Shown piece by piece: positions 53,207-60,309 of a stretch of 64,000 nucleotides of DNA; position 1 is the stretch's first letter, and the number at the start of each line of letters is the position of its first letter. The stretch is from JAMXLO01 sp963726125 (GTDB taxonomy: Bacteria > Pseudomonadota > Alphaproteobacteria > Acetobacterales > Acetobacteraceae): NCBI GenBank assembly GCA_963726125.1, contig CAVSBG010000008.1, forward strand, positions 620,001 through 684,000, given 5' to 3'. A program made the position numbers and the translations under genes. The notes beneath the pieces were generated by a model that did not search any database, was not told where the DNA came from, and saw only the letters and a list, made by a program, of their open reading frames with translations.

Positions 53207-54263
53207 ATGCCGATTGCCTCTCGAGACTTCCGCGAGCTGCGGCTCGAAGGGGTCGGCCGCGACTTCGGCCAACATGCACGCGCTGCGCGACGTGAACCTG
53301 ACGGTCAAGCGGGGCGAGTTCGTCGCCCTGCTCGGCCCGTCGGGCTGCGGCAAGTCCACTGCGCTGAATTGCATTTCTGGCCTGTTGCAACCGACCGACG
53401 GCACGATCTGGCTGGATGATGTGCGGTTGGACGAGGTCGGGCCGGAGGATCGCGGCTTCGGCATGGTGTTCCAGAACTATGCGCTGTTCCCGCACATGAC
53501 GGTGCGGCGAAACATCGGGTTCGGCCTGGTAACCCAGCGTCGACCGAAGTGCGGAGATCGAGCGACGGGTGGACGAGGCGCTTGCTCTGGTGCGGCTTGA
53601 GACCGCAGGCGCGACAAACTGCCGGGCCAACTCTCCGGCGGCCAGCAGCAACGTGTCGCGATTGCGCGCGCCATCGTGGTGGAACCGCCGCTGGTGCTGA
53701 TGGATGAGCCGCTGTCGAACCTGGATGCGAAGCTCCGGCTGGAGATGCGTGCGGAGATCCGTCGCATCCACACCATGCTGGGCTGCTCGACGATCTACGT
53801 GACGCACGATCAGGAGGAGGCGCTGTCGCTGGCCGATCGCATCATGGTGATGATCGATGGACTGCCGCGGCAGATCGGCACGCCGGAGGAACTCTATGCC
53901 CGGCCGGCGAGCGCCGACGTCGCGGAGTTCATGGGTTATCGGAATCTGGTGCCGTCGGCAGCCGAGATGGCAGGCAGTAGTGTCGCAGTGACTGTGAGCG
54001 GCGCGCGTATCCTCGGCACGCCGATGGCGACGATCGGTGCGCGTGCGATGGTGGCGATCCGCCCGGATGACCTGCGGCCAACCGACGACGGACCGATCGC
54101 CGCATCGGTCGAGATCGCCGAGTACCACGGTCGCGATTTTTACGCCGTCGCACGCGGCACGGAGGGCGAGGAGCTGTACTTCCGCTCCGATCGGCGAATT
54201 GCCGCCGGTGAGACAGTGCGGCTCAGCGCGGCACGCGATCGCGTCCTGGTGTATCCCGCATGA
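53207..54263 (+). pseudogene. ABC transporter ATPase (PotA-like), three frame changes
   Basis: About 350 residues over four frames. The first (ending near 53265) has the leader ASRDFRELRLEGVGRDF. The second has ALRDVNLTVKRGEFVALLGP with Walker A SGCGKSTALNCI, then FGMVFQNYALFPHMTVRRNI. A short third part carries EIERRVDEALALVRLETAG. The last has the signature LSGGQQQRVAIARAIVVEPP, Walker B LVLMDEPLSNLDAKLRLEMR, and a C-terminal TOBE-like domain (AMVAIRPDDLRPTDDGPIAA). Frame changes are near 53265, 53550 and 53630. The last 634 nt are intact. It powers the two permeases encoded downstream. Confidence 0.8.
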
Positions 54264-55144
54264 GTGCTGCGCATCTGCCGCTGCGGCGCCGATTGCGCGA
54301 GCGCGGCCTGGATGGGGTGACGCTGCTGGTCCTGCCGGGCGTGGTGTTCGTGCTGGCGCTGTTCATCTATCCGTTCGTCTACGGACTGGTGTTGTCATTC
54401 CAGCCGAAGGAAGGCGGCTGGCTGGCCAACTATCAGAAGTTCTTCGCCGATCCGTTCCTCTACGACACCATCTGGCTGACCTTGCAGATCGCTGTTCCGG
54501 TCACACTGCTGAACACCGTGCTGTCGGTACCCGTCGCACTGCGCGTTCGGTTGATGAAGCGACAGAAGCTGCTGACCACGATCCTGGTGATCCCGATCAC
54601 TCTCGGGACGGTGTTGGTCGCCGAGGGGCTGCTGACCTATCTCGGCCCGCGTGGCTGGCTCAACCGCGTTCTGCTGGAATTCGGCATTGCCGATAGTCCG
54701 GTCCGGCTGATCCACAACTATTGGGGGGTCATGCTGTCGCTGGTGATCAGCGGCTTTCCGTTTACCTTCCTGCTGACGCTGTCGTACGTCACCGGTATCG
54801 ATCCGGCACTGGAGCAGGCGGGCGCGATGCTGGGAGCGCGGGCGCGGGCGCGGTTCTTTCGCATCCTGCTGCCACTGTTGGCACCGGGGCTTGCGATCAC
54901 CCTGGCGTTGGCGTTCGTGCAGGCGTTCACGGTGTTTCCGTCGGCCGTGTTGCTGGGCGCGCCGGCGGGGCCAACGCGTGTCATCTCCATCGTCGCCTAT
55001 CAGGCTGCGTTCGAGCAGTACGACTATCCGCTGGCCTCGGCGATTGCGATGCTGATGGCCGGCGTGCAGGTGCTGATCATTGGCGCATTGCTGGGCGCCC
55101 GGACGCTGGTGTTCCGCGGCCCCGTCAGCACCGGCAAGGGCTGA
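54260..55144 (+). CDS. ABC transporter permease (PotB-like)
   Basis: A 294-residue inner-membrane permease with six helices (LVLPGVVFVLALFIYPFVYG, LQIAVPVTLLNTVLSVPVAL, MLSLVISGFPFTFLLTLSYV). The ATPase contact loop is LEQAGAMLGARARARFFRIL. It overlaps the ATPase gene by 4 nt (ATGA). It forms a heterodimer with the next permease. The layout (binding protein, ATPase, two permeases) is that of polyamine-type importers; iron or other cations are alternatives. Confidence 0.9.
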   Translation: MSAAHLPLRRRLRERGLDGVTLLVLPGVVFVLALFIYPFVYGLVLSFQPKEGGWLANYQKFFADPFLYDTIWLTLQIAVPVTLLNTVLSVPVALRVRLMKRQKLLTTILVIPITLGTVLVAEGLLTYLGPRGWLNRVLLEFGIADSPVRLIHNYWGVMLSLVISGFPFTFLLTLSYVTGIDPALEQAGAMLGARARARFFRILLPLLAPGLAITLALAFVQAFTVFPSAVLLGAPAGPTRVISIVAYQAAFEQYDYPLASAIAMLMAGVQVLIIGALLGARTLVFRGPVSTGKG

Positions 55145-55149
55145 GCGCG

Positions 55150-55974
55150 ATGCATCGCAGCATAGGCGAAAAGCTGTGGTCGTTCACCGTCTGGGCGGTG
55201 GTTGTGTTCTTCGTGATCAACCTGCTGGCGATGATTGGCAGCGTCGTGGTCGATTCCTTCGGCACGCGCTGGTTCAATACCTGGCTGCCGACGGCCTTCA
55301 CGCCGCAATGGTACATCTTGGCCTGGAACGAGTTCCAGTTGCCCGACATCCTGCTGGTGACCGCGGAGGTGGTGGGCTCCGTGGTGCTGATCTCGGGGCT
55401 GATCGGAGTGCCGACGGCCTACGCCATGGCGAGGCGGACTTTCCCCGGCAAGCAGTTCGTCATGCTGCTGTTCCTGCTGCCGCTGCTGGTGCCGCCGATA
55501 ACCTACGGCATCCCGATGGCGACGGTGCTGTATCAGGCGCATCTCGCCGGCAAGATCTGGGGCGTGATCCTGGCGAACCTGGTGCCGACGGTACCGTTCG
55601 TGATCCTGATCATGATCCCGTTCGTGGAGCAGATCGACCCGAGGGTGGAGTCCGCGGCGAGGGTATTCGGGGCCGGGCTGGGGCGGCTGTTCGTGCAGGT
55701 GCTGGTGCCTCTGCTGACGCCCGGCATCCTGGCGGCACTGCTCCTGGTGCTGGTGCGCACCATCGCGATGTTCGAGTTGACGTTCCTGACATCGGGTCCG
55801 ACCAGCCAGACGCTGGTGGTGGCGCTGTACTATGCGGTGTTTGCCGCGGGCGTGCGGCCTCAGCAATCGATCGATGCGATGGCGGTGGTGTACATGATCA
55901 CCACGCTGATCTGGCTGCTGATCGCGCTGCAATTCGTCAACCCGACACAGATCGTGACCCGGGCGAAGCAGTAG
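55150..55974 (+). CDS. ABC transporter permease (PotC-like)
   Basis: A 274-residue permease; SFTVWAVVVFFVINLLAMIG is the first helix, LISGLIGVPTAYAMARRTFP the EAA-type region, and VESAARVFGAGLGRLFVQVL the ATPase contact loop. It starts 5 nt after the previous permease. It completes the ABC importer operon that began at 52000. The sequence is uninterrupted, in contrast to the broken upstream genes. Confidence 0.9.
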   Translation: MHRSIGEKLWSFTVWAVVVFFVINLLAMIGSVVVDSFGTRWFNTWLPTAFTPQWYILAWNEFQLPDILLVTAEVVGSVVLISGLIGVPTAYAMARRTFPGKQFVMLLFLLPLLVPPITYGIPMATVLYQAHLAGKIWGVILANLVPTVPFVILIMIPFVEQIDPRVESAARVFGAGLGRLFVQVLVPLLTPGILAALLLVLVRTIAMFELTFLTSGPTSQTLVVALYYAVFAAGVRPQQSIDAMAVVYMITTLIWLLIALQFVNPTQIVTRAKQ

Positions 55975-56083
55975 GCCGACGGCTTGAAAGCAGCGGCCGC
56001 GGATCACTTTTCAGACCACGCGACAGCCATCCGCTGGTGTCGTAGTATGGGGGTTCCCGTTTCCCCAAGTCCAAGAGAGTGCC

Positions 56084-57163
56084 TTGACCCAGATTGCCAT
56101 CACCCAGACCGCCAACCCGAAGCAACCGCCGGCCGACGAGACGCTCACCTTCGGCACCGTCTTCACCGACCACATGTTCATGATGGAGTACGATGAGGGT
56201 AGGGGGTGGCACGATCCTCGTATCGTGCCGTACGGGCCATTCACCTTGGATCCGGCGTGCTGCTCGCTGCACTATGGGCAGACGATCTTCGACGGGATGA
56301 AGGCGTTCCGAGGCAAGGACGGGCGGGTGCGTCTTTTCCGTCTGCCGGATCACGCCCGGCGGCTTAACCGTTCGGCGCACTATCTGTGCATTCCGGAGAT
56401 CGATCCGGAGATCGTCGAAGAGTCGATCCGTGCCCTGGTAGAGGTGGACCAGCGCTGGGTGCCATCGCTGGCCGGCACGTCGCTGTATATCCGGCCGACC
56501 GTGATTGCCACCGAGACGTTTCTGGGGGTGCATCCGTCAAGCAGCTATCTGTACTACGTGATCCTTGGTCCGGTCGGTGCCTACTACAAGGAAGGCATGA
56601 ATCCGGTCCGCATCCTGGCCTCGGACAAGTATGTGCGTGCGGTGCAAGGCGGATTGGGAGCGGCGAAGACGGCCGGCAATTACGCAGCCAGCCTGTTCGG
56701 CGCGGAGGAGGCTCACAAGGCCGGCTTCACCCAGGTGCTGTGGCTGGATGGTGCGGAACACCGCTACCTGGACGAAGTCGGCACCATGAACATCATGCTC
56801 AAGATCGACGACGAGGTGATCACGCCGCCGCTGAATGGTGCAATCCTGGCGGGCATCACGCGCGATTCTACGCTGACGTTGCTGCGTGACTGGGGGCTGC
56901 GCGTGTCCGAGCGGCCGGTTTCGATCGATGAGGTGACTGCGGCGGCACGCACGGGGCGGCTGGAGATGTGGGGCACCGGAACCGCCGCGGTGATTTCGCC
57001 GGTGGGTGAGCTTGGCTACAAGGGCGAGCGCTACGTGATCAACGGCGGCAAGACCGGCGCGCTCACGCAGAAGCTGTACGACACGATTGTCGGGATCCAA
57101 TATGGCACCGAGCCGGACCCGCACGGTTGGACGCGGCTGTTGGGCAATCGGTTGGGCGGTTAG
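56084..57163 (+). CDS. ilvE: branched-chain amino acid aminotransferase
   Basis: A 359-residue fold-IV PLP enzyme. K195 in GLGAAKTAGNYAASLFGAEE is the Schiff-base lysine. LHYGQTIFDGMKAFRGKDGR and SLYIRPTVIATETFLGV are typical, as is VLWLDGAEHRYLDEVGTMNI of the BCAT group. It transfers the amino group between glutamate and leucine, isoleucine or valine. The start TTG at 56084 follows AAGAGAGTGCC. It is preceded by a 109-nt gap after the ABC operon. Confidence 0.92.
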   Translation: MTQIAITQTANPKQPPADETLTFGTVFTDHMFMMEYDEGRGWHDPRIVPYGPFTLDPACCSLHYGQTIFDGMKAFRGKDGRVRLFRLPDHARRLNRSAHYLCIPEIDPEIVEESIRALVEVDQRWVPSLAGTSLYIRPTVIATETFLGVHPSSSYLYYVILGPVGAYYKEGMNPVRILASDKYVRAVQGGLGAAKTAGNYAASLFGAEEAHKAGFTQVLWLDGAEHRYLDEVGTMNIMLKIDDEVITPPLNGAILAGITRDSTLTLLRDWGLRVSERPVSIDEVTAAARTGRLEMWGTGTAAVISPVGELGYKGERYVINGGKTGALTQKLYDTIVGIQYGTEPDPHGWTRLLGNRLGG

Positions 57164-57167
57164 GCTT

Positions 57168-57204
57168 GGATGGCCGGGTCAAGCCGGACACGCCCGGTCA
57201 TGAC
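57168..57204. repeat. dispersed GGCCGGG palindrome
   Basis: GGATGGCCGGGTCAAGCCGG and the following ACACGCCCGGTCATGACGG correspond, as reverse complement, to the GTCATGACCGGGC...CCGGCCATCCA repeat seen at 6546-6578. The 100-nt gap between ilvE and the dioxygenase operon otherwise holds no gene, and the palindrome separates these convergent units. Confidence 0.55.
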
Positions 57205-57263
57205 GGTGGGGGGCGCGGCGGCCACATGGATTTGCAGTCATCCTCAATATGGACGGCTAAGGG

Positions 57264-57653
57264 TCAGCGCAGGAAGTCGTCGGTGTATTCGCCGCGCGAG
57301 ACCTTCACCGGGATTTCCTCCGCGGTCGTGCATTCCAGCATTTCCGATCCGGCGGCGCGGGCCGGAACCGCGAGTTGGCTGATCTGATCAGCGAACGCGC
57401 CGGCTCGCTCGGCATCCAGCCGCCAGACGAAATCGTTCTGCGCCATCGCTTGAATGCCCGGTGAGCCAGGTGACGCGGTCAGCGTAAGCGCCGTATGCGG
57501 AGCGGTGCAGAAGCCGAGTTGGTCCAGCCGTACGTCGGATTGCTCACGCGCGAACTGACGCAATACGCCGGCGAGCAGGCGGAGGTCCTCGGCCTCGCCG
57601 AGCATCAACACCATCGGGTTGAAGTCGCTTGGCAGGAAGCCGATACGCAGCAT
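57264..57653 (-). CDS. unknown protein of the dioxygenase operon (129 aa)
   Basis: A 129-residue protein with no recognised family. MLRIGFLPSDFNPMVLMLGE begins it, followed by LRQFAREQSDVRLDQLGFC and ending with EIPVKVSRGEYTDDFLR. There are no membrane segments. The ATG overlaps the stop of the preceding 61-residue gene (TGATG), and these two genes follow the Rieske subunits directly. This position suggests a helper, maturation or regulatory role for the oxygenase, which is inference only. Confidence 0.7.
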   Translation of the reverse strand: MLRIGFLPSDFNPMVLMLGEAEDLRLLAGVLRQFAREQSDVRLDQLGFCTAPHTALTLTASPGSPGIQAMAQNDFVWRLDAERAGAFADQISQLAVPARAAGSEMLECTTAEEIPVKVSRGEYTDDFLR

Positions 57654-57838
57654 CAGACGACTTCGATGATGTCGGTGGCGTGGCAGAGTTCCTCTGCGCT
57701 GCCGGCGGTTTGACCAGCAGGCGCGTCGAGCAGGCGTACCTTCGCCCATTCGTCGTTGACGATTTCCACCACCTCGGCGGTGATGCCGCCGACAAGCCGG
57801 AGTTTGTTGCCAACCGCGACGGCGCTGAGCTCGATCAT
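57653..57838 (-). CDS. unknown small protein of the dioxygenase operon (61 aa)
   Basis: A 61-residue protein: MIELSAVAVGNKLRLVGGIT then AEVVEIVNDEWAKVRLLDAP and an acidic end (EELCHATDIIEVV). The alternating hydrophobic pattern fits a small beta-barrel such as an SH3-like fold, but that is a guess. It starts 10 nt after the beta-subunit stop and overlaps the next gene by TGATG. It has no catalytic motif. Confidence 0.65.
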   Translation of the reverse strand: MIELSAVAVGNKLRLVGGITAEVVEIVNDEWAKVRLLDAPAGQTAGSAEELCHATDIIEVV

Positions 57839-57848
57839 TACCGTGTAC

Positions 57849-58385
57849 TCAAAAGAATATACTCAGGTTCTTCGCCATCAGCACGTTCTGCTCCAGGATC
57901 AACTCGCGCCGTGCGATCTGCCATGTCGTCCCGACCCGCCGCAGCTCATCCGTGCGGCGCCCGATGAAGGTGAAGTTCTCGTATTCCACGCGGTTCTGGT
58001 AGACCAGGAAGCGGCATCCGACGGTGACCTCCCGCGCTTCCTCCACGGAAGGCCGCACATCGAGCAGCCGCACGTTGCTGACCATGTGCGTCACGCGCGA
58101 CAGTGGTTCCTCGGCGTAGTGCACGCCGGTGAGCACCTGCTCGACACGCTTGCCCAGAGTCCATTTGTCCTCGTCGAACCAGCTTATGCCTTCGCCCTGC
58201 TTCGTGTTCTCGCGCTCGGCGTGCTGGCCGAACTTCACGTTGCGGCGGACCGGCATAAAATAGACCAAGTCCTCGGCCAGCAGATCCAGCCACTCCTTGA
58301 AGCGGCGTTGGTCCAACAAATCGGCTTCGAGATACAGGAAGTCCTCGATTTCTTCACGTAGTTGGTACCAGGCGAGCGGCCGCAT
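57849..58385 (-). CDS. aromatic-ring-hydroxylating dioxygenase beta subunit
   Basis: A 178-residue NTF2-fold subunit of a Rieske oxygenase. LREEIEDFLYLEADLLDQRR, FKEWLDLLAEDLVYFMPVRR and SRVTHMVSNVRLLDVRPSVE are the usual blocks, and RRVGTTWQIARRELILEQN ends it. It does not carry metal and supports the hexamer structure. Its ATG at 58385 overlaps the alpha-subunit stop by 1 nt. The operon is alpha, beta, 61-residue, 129-residue protein. Confidence 0.9.
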   Translation of the reverse strand: MRPLAWYQLREEIEDFLYLEADLLDQRRFKEWLDLLAEDLVYFMPVRRNVKFGQHAERENTKQGEGISWFDEDKWTLGKRVEQVLTGVHYAEEPLSRVTHMVSNVRLLDVRPSVEEAREVTVGCRFLVYQNRVEYENFTFIGRRTDELRRVGTTWQIARRELILEQNVLMAKNLSIFF

Positions 58386-59731
58386 TACTCGGCCGCCGCA
58401 CGGACAGGCGAGCGTCCGATCAGTTCATGCCACGGCGCGCTGTTCAGATATGCGGCATAGACACGATAGTAGTTACGTGGCGTCTGCTCGGTGATCTGCA
58501 GTGACACGTCGCCAGGGATCGGGTCGTCGGTCTTGTACGCCCCCATCGACATCTGATAGTTGAACGGATGCCGCCGCGCGATGGTGCCCTTGCTGGCTGA
58601 GGTGGCATACAGCCAGTTCTCCATGTCGTCCTGCTCGGTCATTCCCGCGGGGCCCGAGTAGCGCATGTAGAAGCGCCGCAGCACGTCTTTCACCTCGGCC
58701 GGCGCGTCGGCGTCAACCAGGAAGAAGCGCCAGCCCTCTGTCTCGGTCGGGCTGTGTGGATGCCATACACAGATGCCGCGGGGCTGGCGGCCATGATAGG
58801 ACGTGTTGGGAAACAGATTGCCGGTGAATGGCAGCAGCCTGGCCTTGTCGCCCAAGCGGCGCCTGCGTTCCTCGAAGCAGTGGCGGAAGTAATCGTCGAC
58901 GGCGGGATACTGTGCGTAGGACGGTTCGTATTGCATCGTCGGCGGCATCAGCACGCTGTGCATGCCGTGGCCGCCGGGATGGCCAACCCAGACGTGCTGG
59001 CCCTTGTTGTATTCGTTGTCGCGCCGGCCTTTCTCGCCGCGTTGCGCGCTGGGGCCAATGCCGATCATGTCGACCGAGCGGTGCGACGGGTTGTGGTAGG
59101 TGTCGCCCAGGAAATTCTCTGCCGCGAACTTCCAGTTGGAGGGGAACACCCATTTGTGTACGCCGATCACTTCGGACCCTCCTGGACGGCCATCGCGGCA
59201 GTCCAGGACCTGATCGAGGTGTTCGACGGCGGTTCCGAGATAGTCCAGGAAATCGGGCGCCTGCGGATCCCAGGAGGCCCATACCGTGCCTTTGTACAGC
59301 GCCAGCTTCGGCACCTCGATCAGCGACCATTCCTCGCGGTTCAATGTTCCCTCGTACAGCGCGCGATACAGTGGCACGCCCTGCAGCTTGCCGTCGGTGG
59401 TGTAGCTCCAGGAGTGGTATGGGCAGACGAACAGCGAGGTGTTGCCCTGTTCATAGCGGCATACCTTCATGCCGCGATGGCGGCAGGAGTTCAGGAACAC
59501 ATGCACCGCGCCCTGCGTGTCGCGGCAGAGGATCACTGATTCCTCACCCATCCGCGAGACGAAGAAGTCGCCCGGATTGGGGATCAGGCTCTCGTGGCCG
59601 ACGAACAGCCAGGCGCGCGTGAACAGCTTCTCCAGTTCCTCGCGGTAGAAATCGGGCGAGACGAAGATCTCGCGGCTGATGGCACCGCGCTTGAGGTCGA
59701 TCATCTGGTCGATGGGCAGCGGCGTGGTCAT
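58385..59731 (-). CDS. aromatic-ring-hydroxylating dioxygenase alpha subunit
   Basis: A 448-residue Rieske non-heme iron oxygenase. The [2Fe-2S] site is C83-R-H85 and C103-P-Y-H106 (LNSCRHRGMKV and SLFVCPYHSWSY). The mononuclear iron ligands appear in NFLGDTYHNPSHRSVD: D210, H213, H217. The histidine spacing here is HxxxH, one residue shorter than HxxxxH in naphthalene dioxygenase, which is worth checking. It binds the aromatic ring and inserts dioxygen; the substrate is unknown. GGGAGG precedes the ATG at 59731. No reductase or ferredoxin gene is next to it. Confidence 0.92.
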   Translation of the reverse strand: MTTPLPIDQMIDLKRGAISREIFVSPDFYREELEKLFTRAWLFVGHESLIPNPGDFFVSRMGEESVILCRDTQGAVHVFLNSCRHRGMKVCRYEQGNTSLFVCPYHSWSYTTDGKLQGVPLYRALYEGTLNREEWSLIEVPKLALYKGTVWASWDPQAPDFLDYLGTAVEHLDQVLDCRDGRPGGSEVIGVHKWVFPSNWKFAAENFLGDTYHNPSHRSVDMIGIGPSAQRGEKGRRDNEYNKGQHVWVGHPGGHGMHSVLMPPTMQYEPSYAQYPAVDDYFRHCFEERRRRLGDKARLLPFTGNLFPNTSYHGRQPRGICVWHPHSPTETEGWRFFLVDADAPAEVKDVLRRFYMRYSGPAGMTEQDDMENWLYATSASKGTIARRHPFNYQMSMGAYKTDDPIPGDVSLQITEQTPRNYYRVYAAYLNSAPWHELIGRSPVRAAAE

Positions 59732-59950
59732 CAGCCGAACCTCCCTGTGTTTTGCCGATTGTGCGCCAGGGGATGCGAGCGGCTCAAGCCCCATGATCGG
59801 ACTTGGCTCGAGCTATCCATCCATCGCGCTGGCCATTCTCTTTGTCGTGAGTTTGCCGAGTTAGATTCGCTGGAGGCAATCAAGACAATATGCGTTGCAG
59901 CGCATGATCAGGCAGGACTAGCGTTCAAACAGGCGTTCCAGGAGGAGCGA

Positions 59951-60262
59951 ATGCGTTACCTTGTCCTGCTCTTGCCGCTCTTCCTGCTCGGAGGCTGCTA
60001 CCCCTATGGCTACTACGGGTACGGGTATGGTTATCCGTACGGCTACCCGCCTGGCTATGGGGCTGGATACCAACAACCCTACTATCCGAGCAGGCCGCCG
60101 CCCGCCTACCAGGCGCAGCCGCAGAACTATGGTGGCCAACCAAATTACAGTGTCGGCCCAGGCGCCAACTCACCTGCGAACTGCGGCACGCCGGATCAAT
60201 TCAAACCGTGCCCACCGCTGCCGAGGCACCCACTGCCCTACTATCCTGCAAATCGCTCGTGA
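59951..60262 (+). CDS. Tyr/Gly/Pro-rich small lipoprotein
   Basis: A 103-residue lipoprotein. MRYLVLLLPLFLLGGC has a lipobox with C16, then a tract of YPYGYYGYGYGYPYGYPPGY and PPPAYQAQPQNY-type repeats, with a short C-terminal part NCGTPDQFKPCPPLPRH. GGAGGAGCGA lies directly before the ATG. Such repeats are surface-exposed and poorly conserved; function unknown. It stands alone, transcribed towards the convergent regulator gene. Confidence 0.75.
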   Translation: MRYLVLLLPLFLLGGCYPYGYYGYGYGYPYGYPPGYGAGYQQPYYPSRPPPAYQAQPQNYGGQPNYSVGPGANSPANCGTPDQFKPCPPLPRHPLPYYPANRS

Positions 60263-60309
60263 GGACGGCCGCCGACCTGTCCAAGGAAGCTGCGCCTTGC
60301 TTTGCCGCG

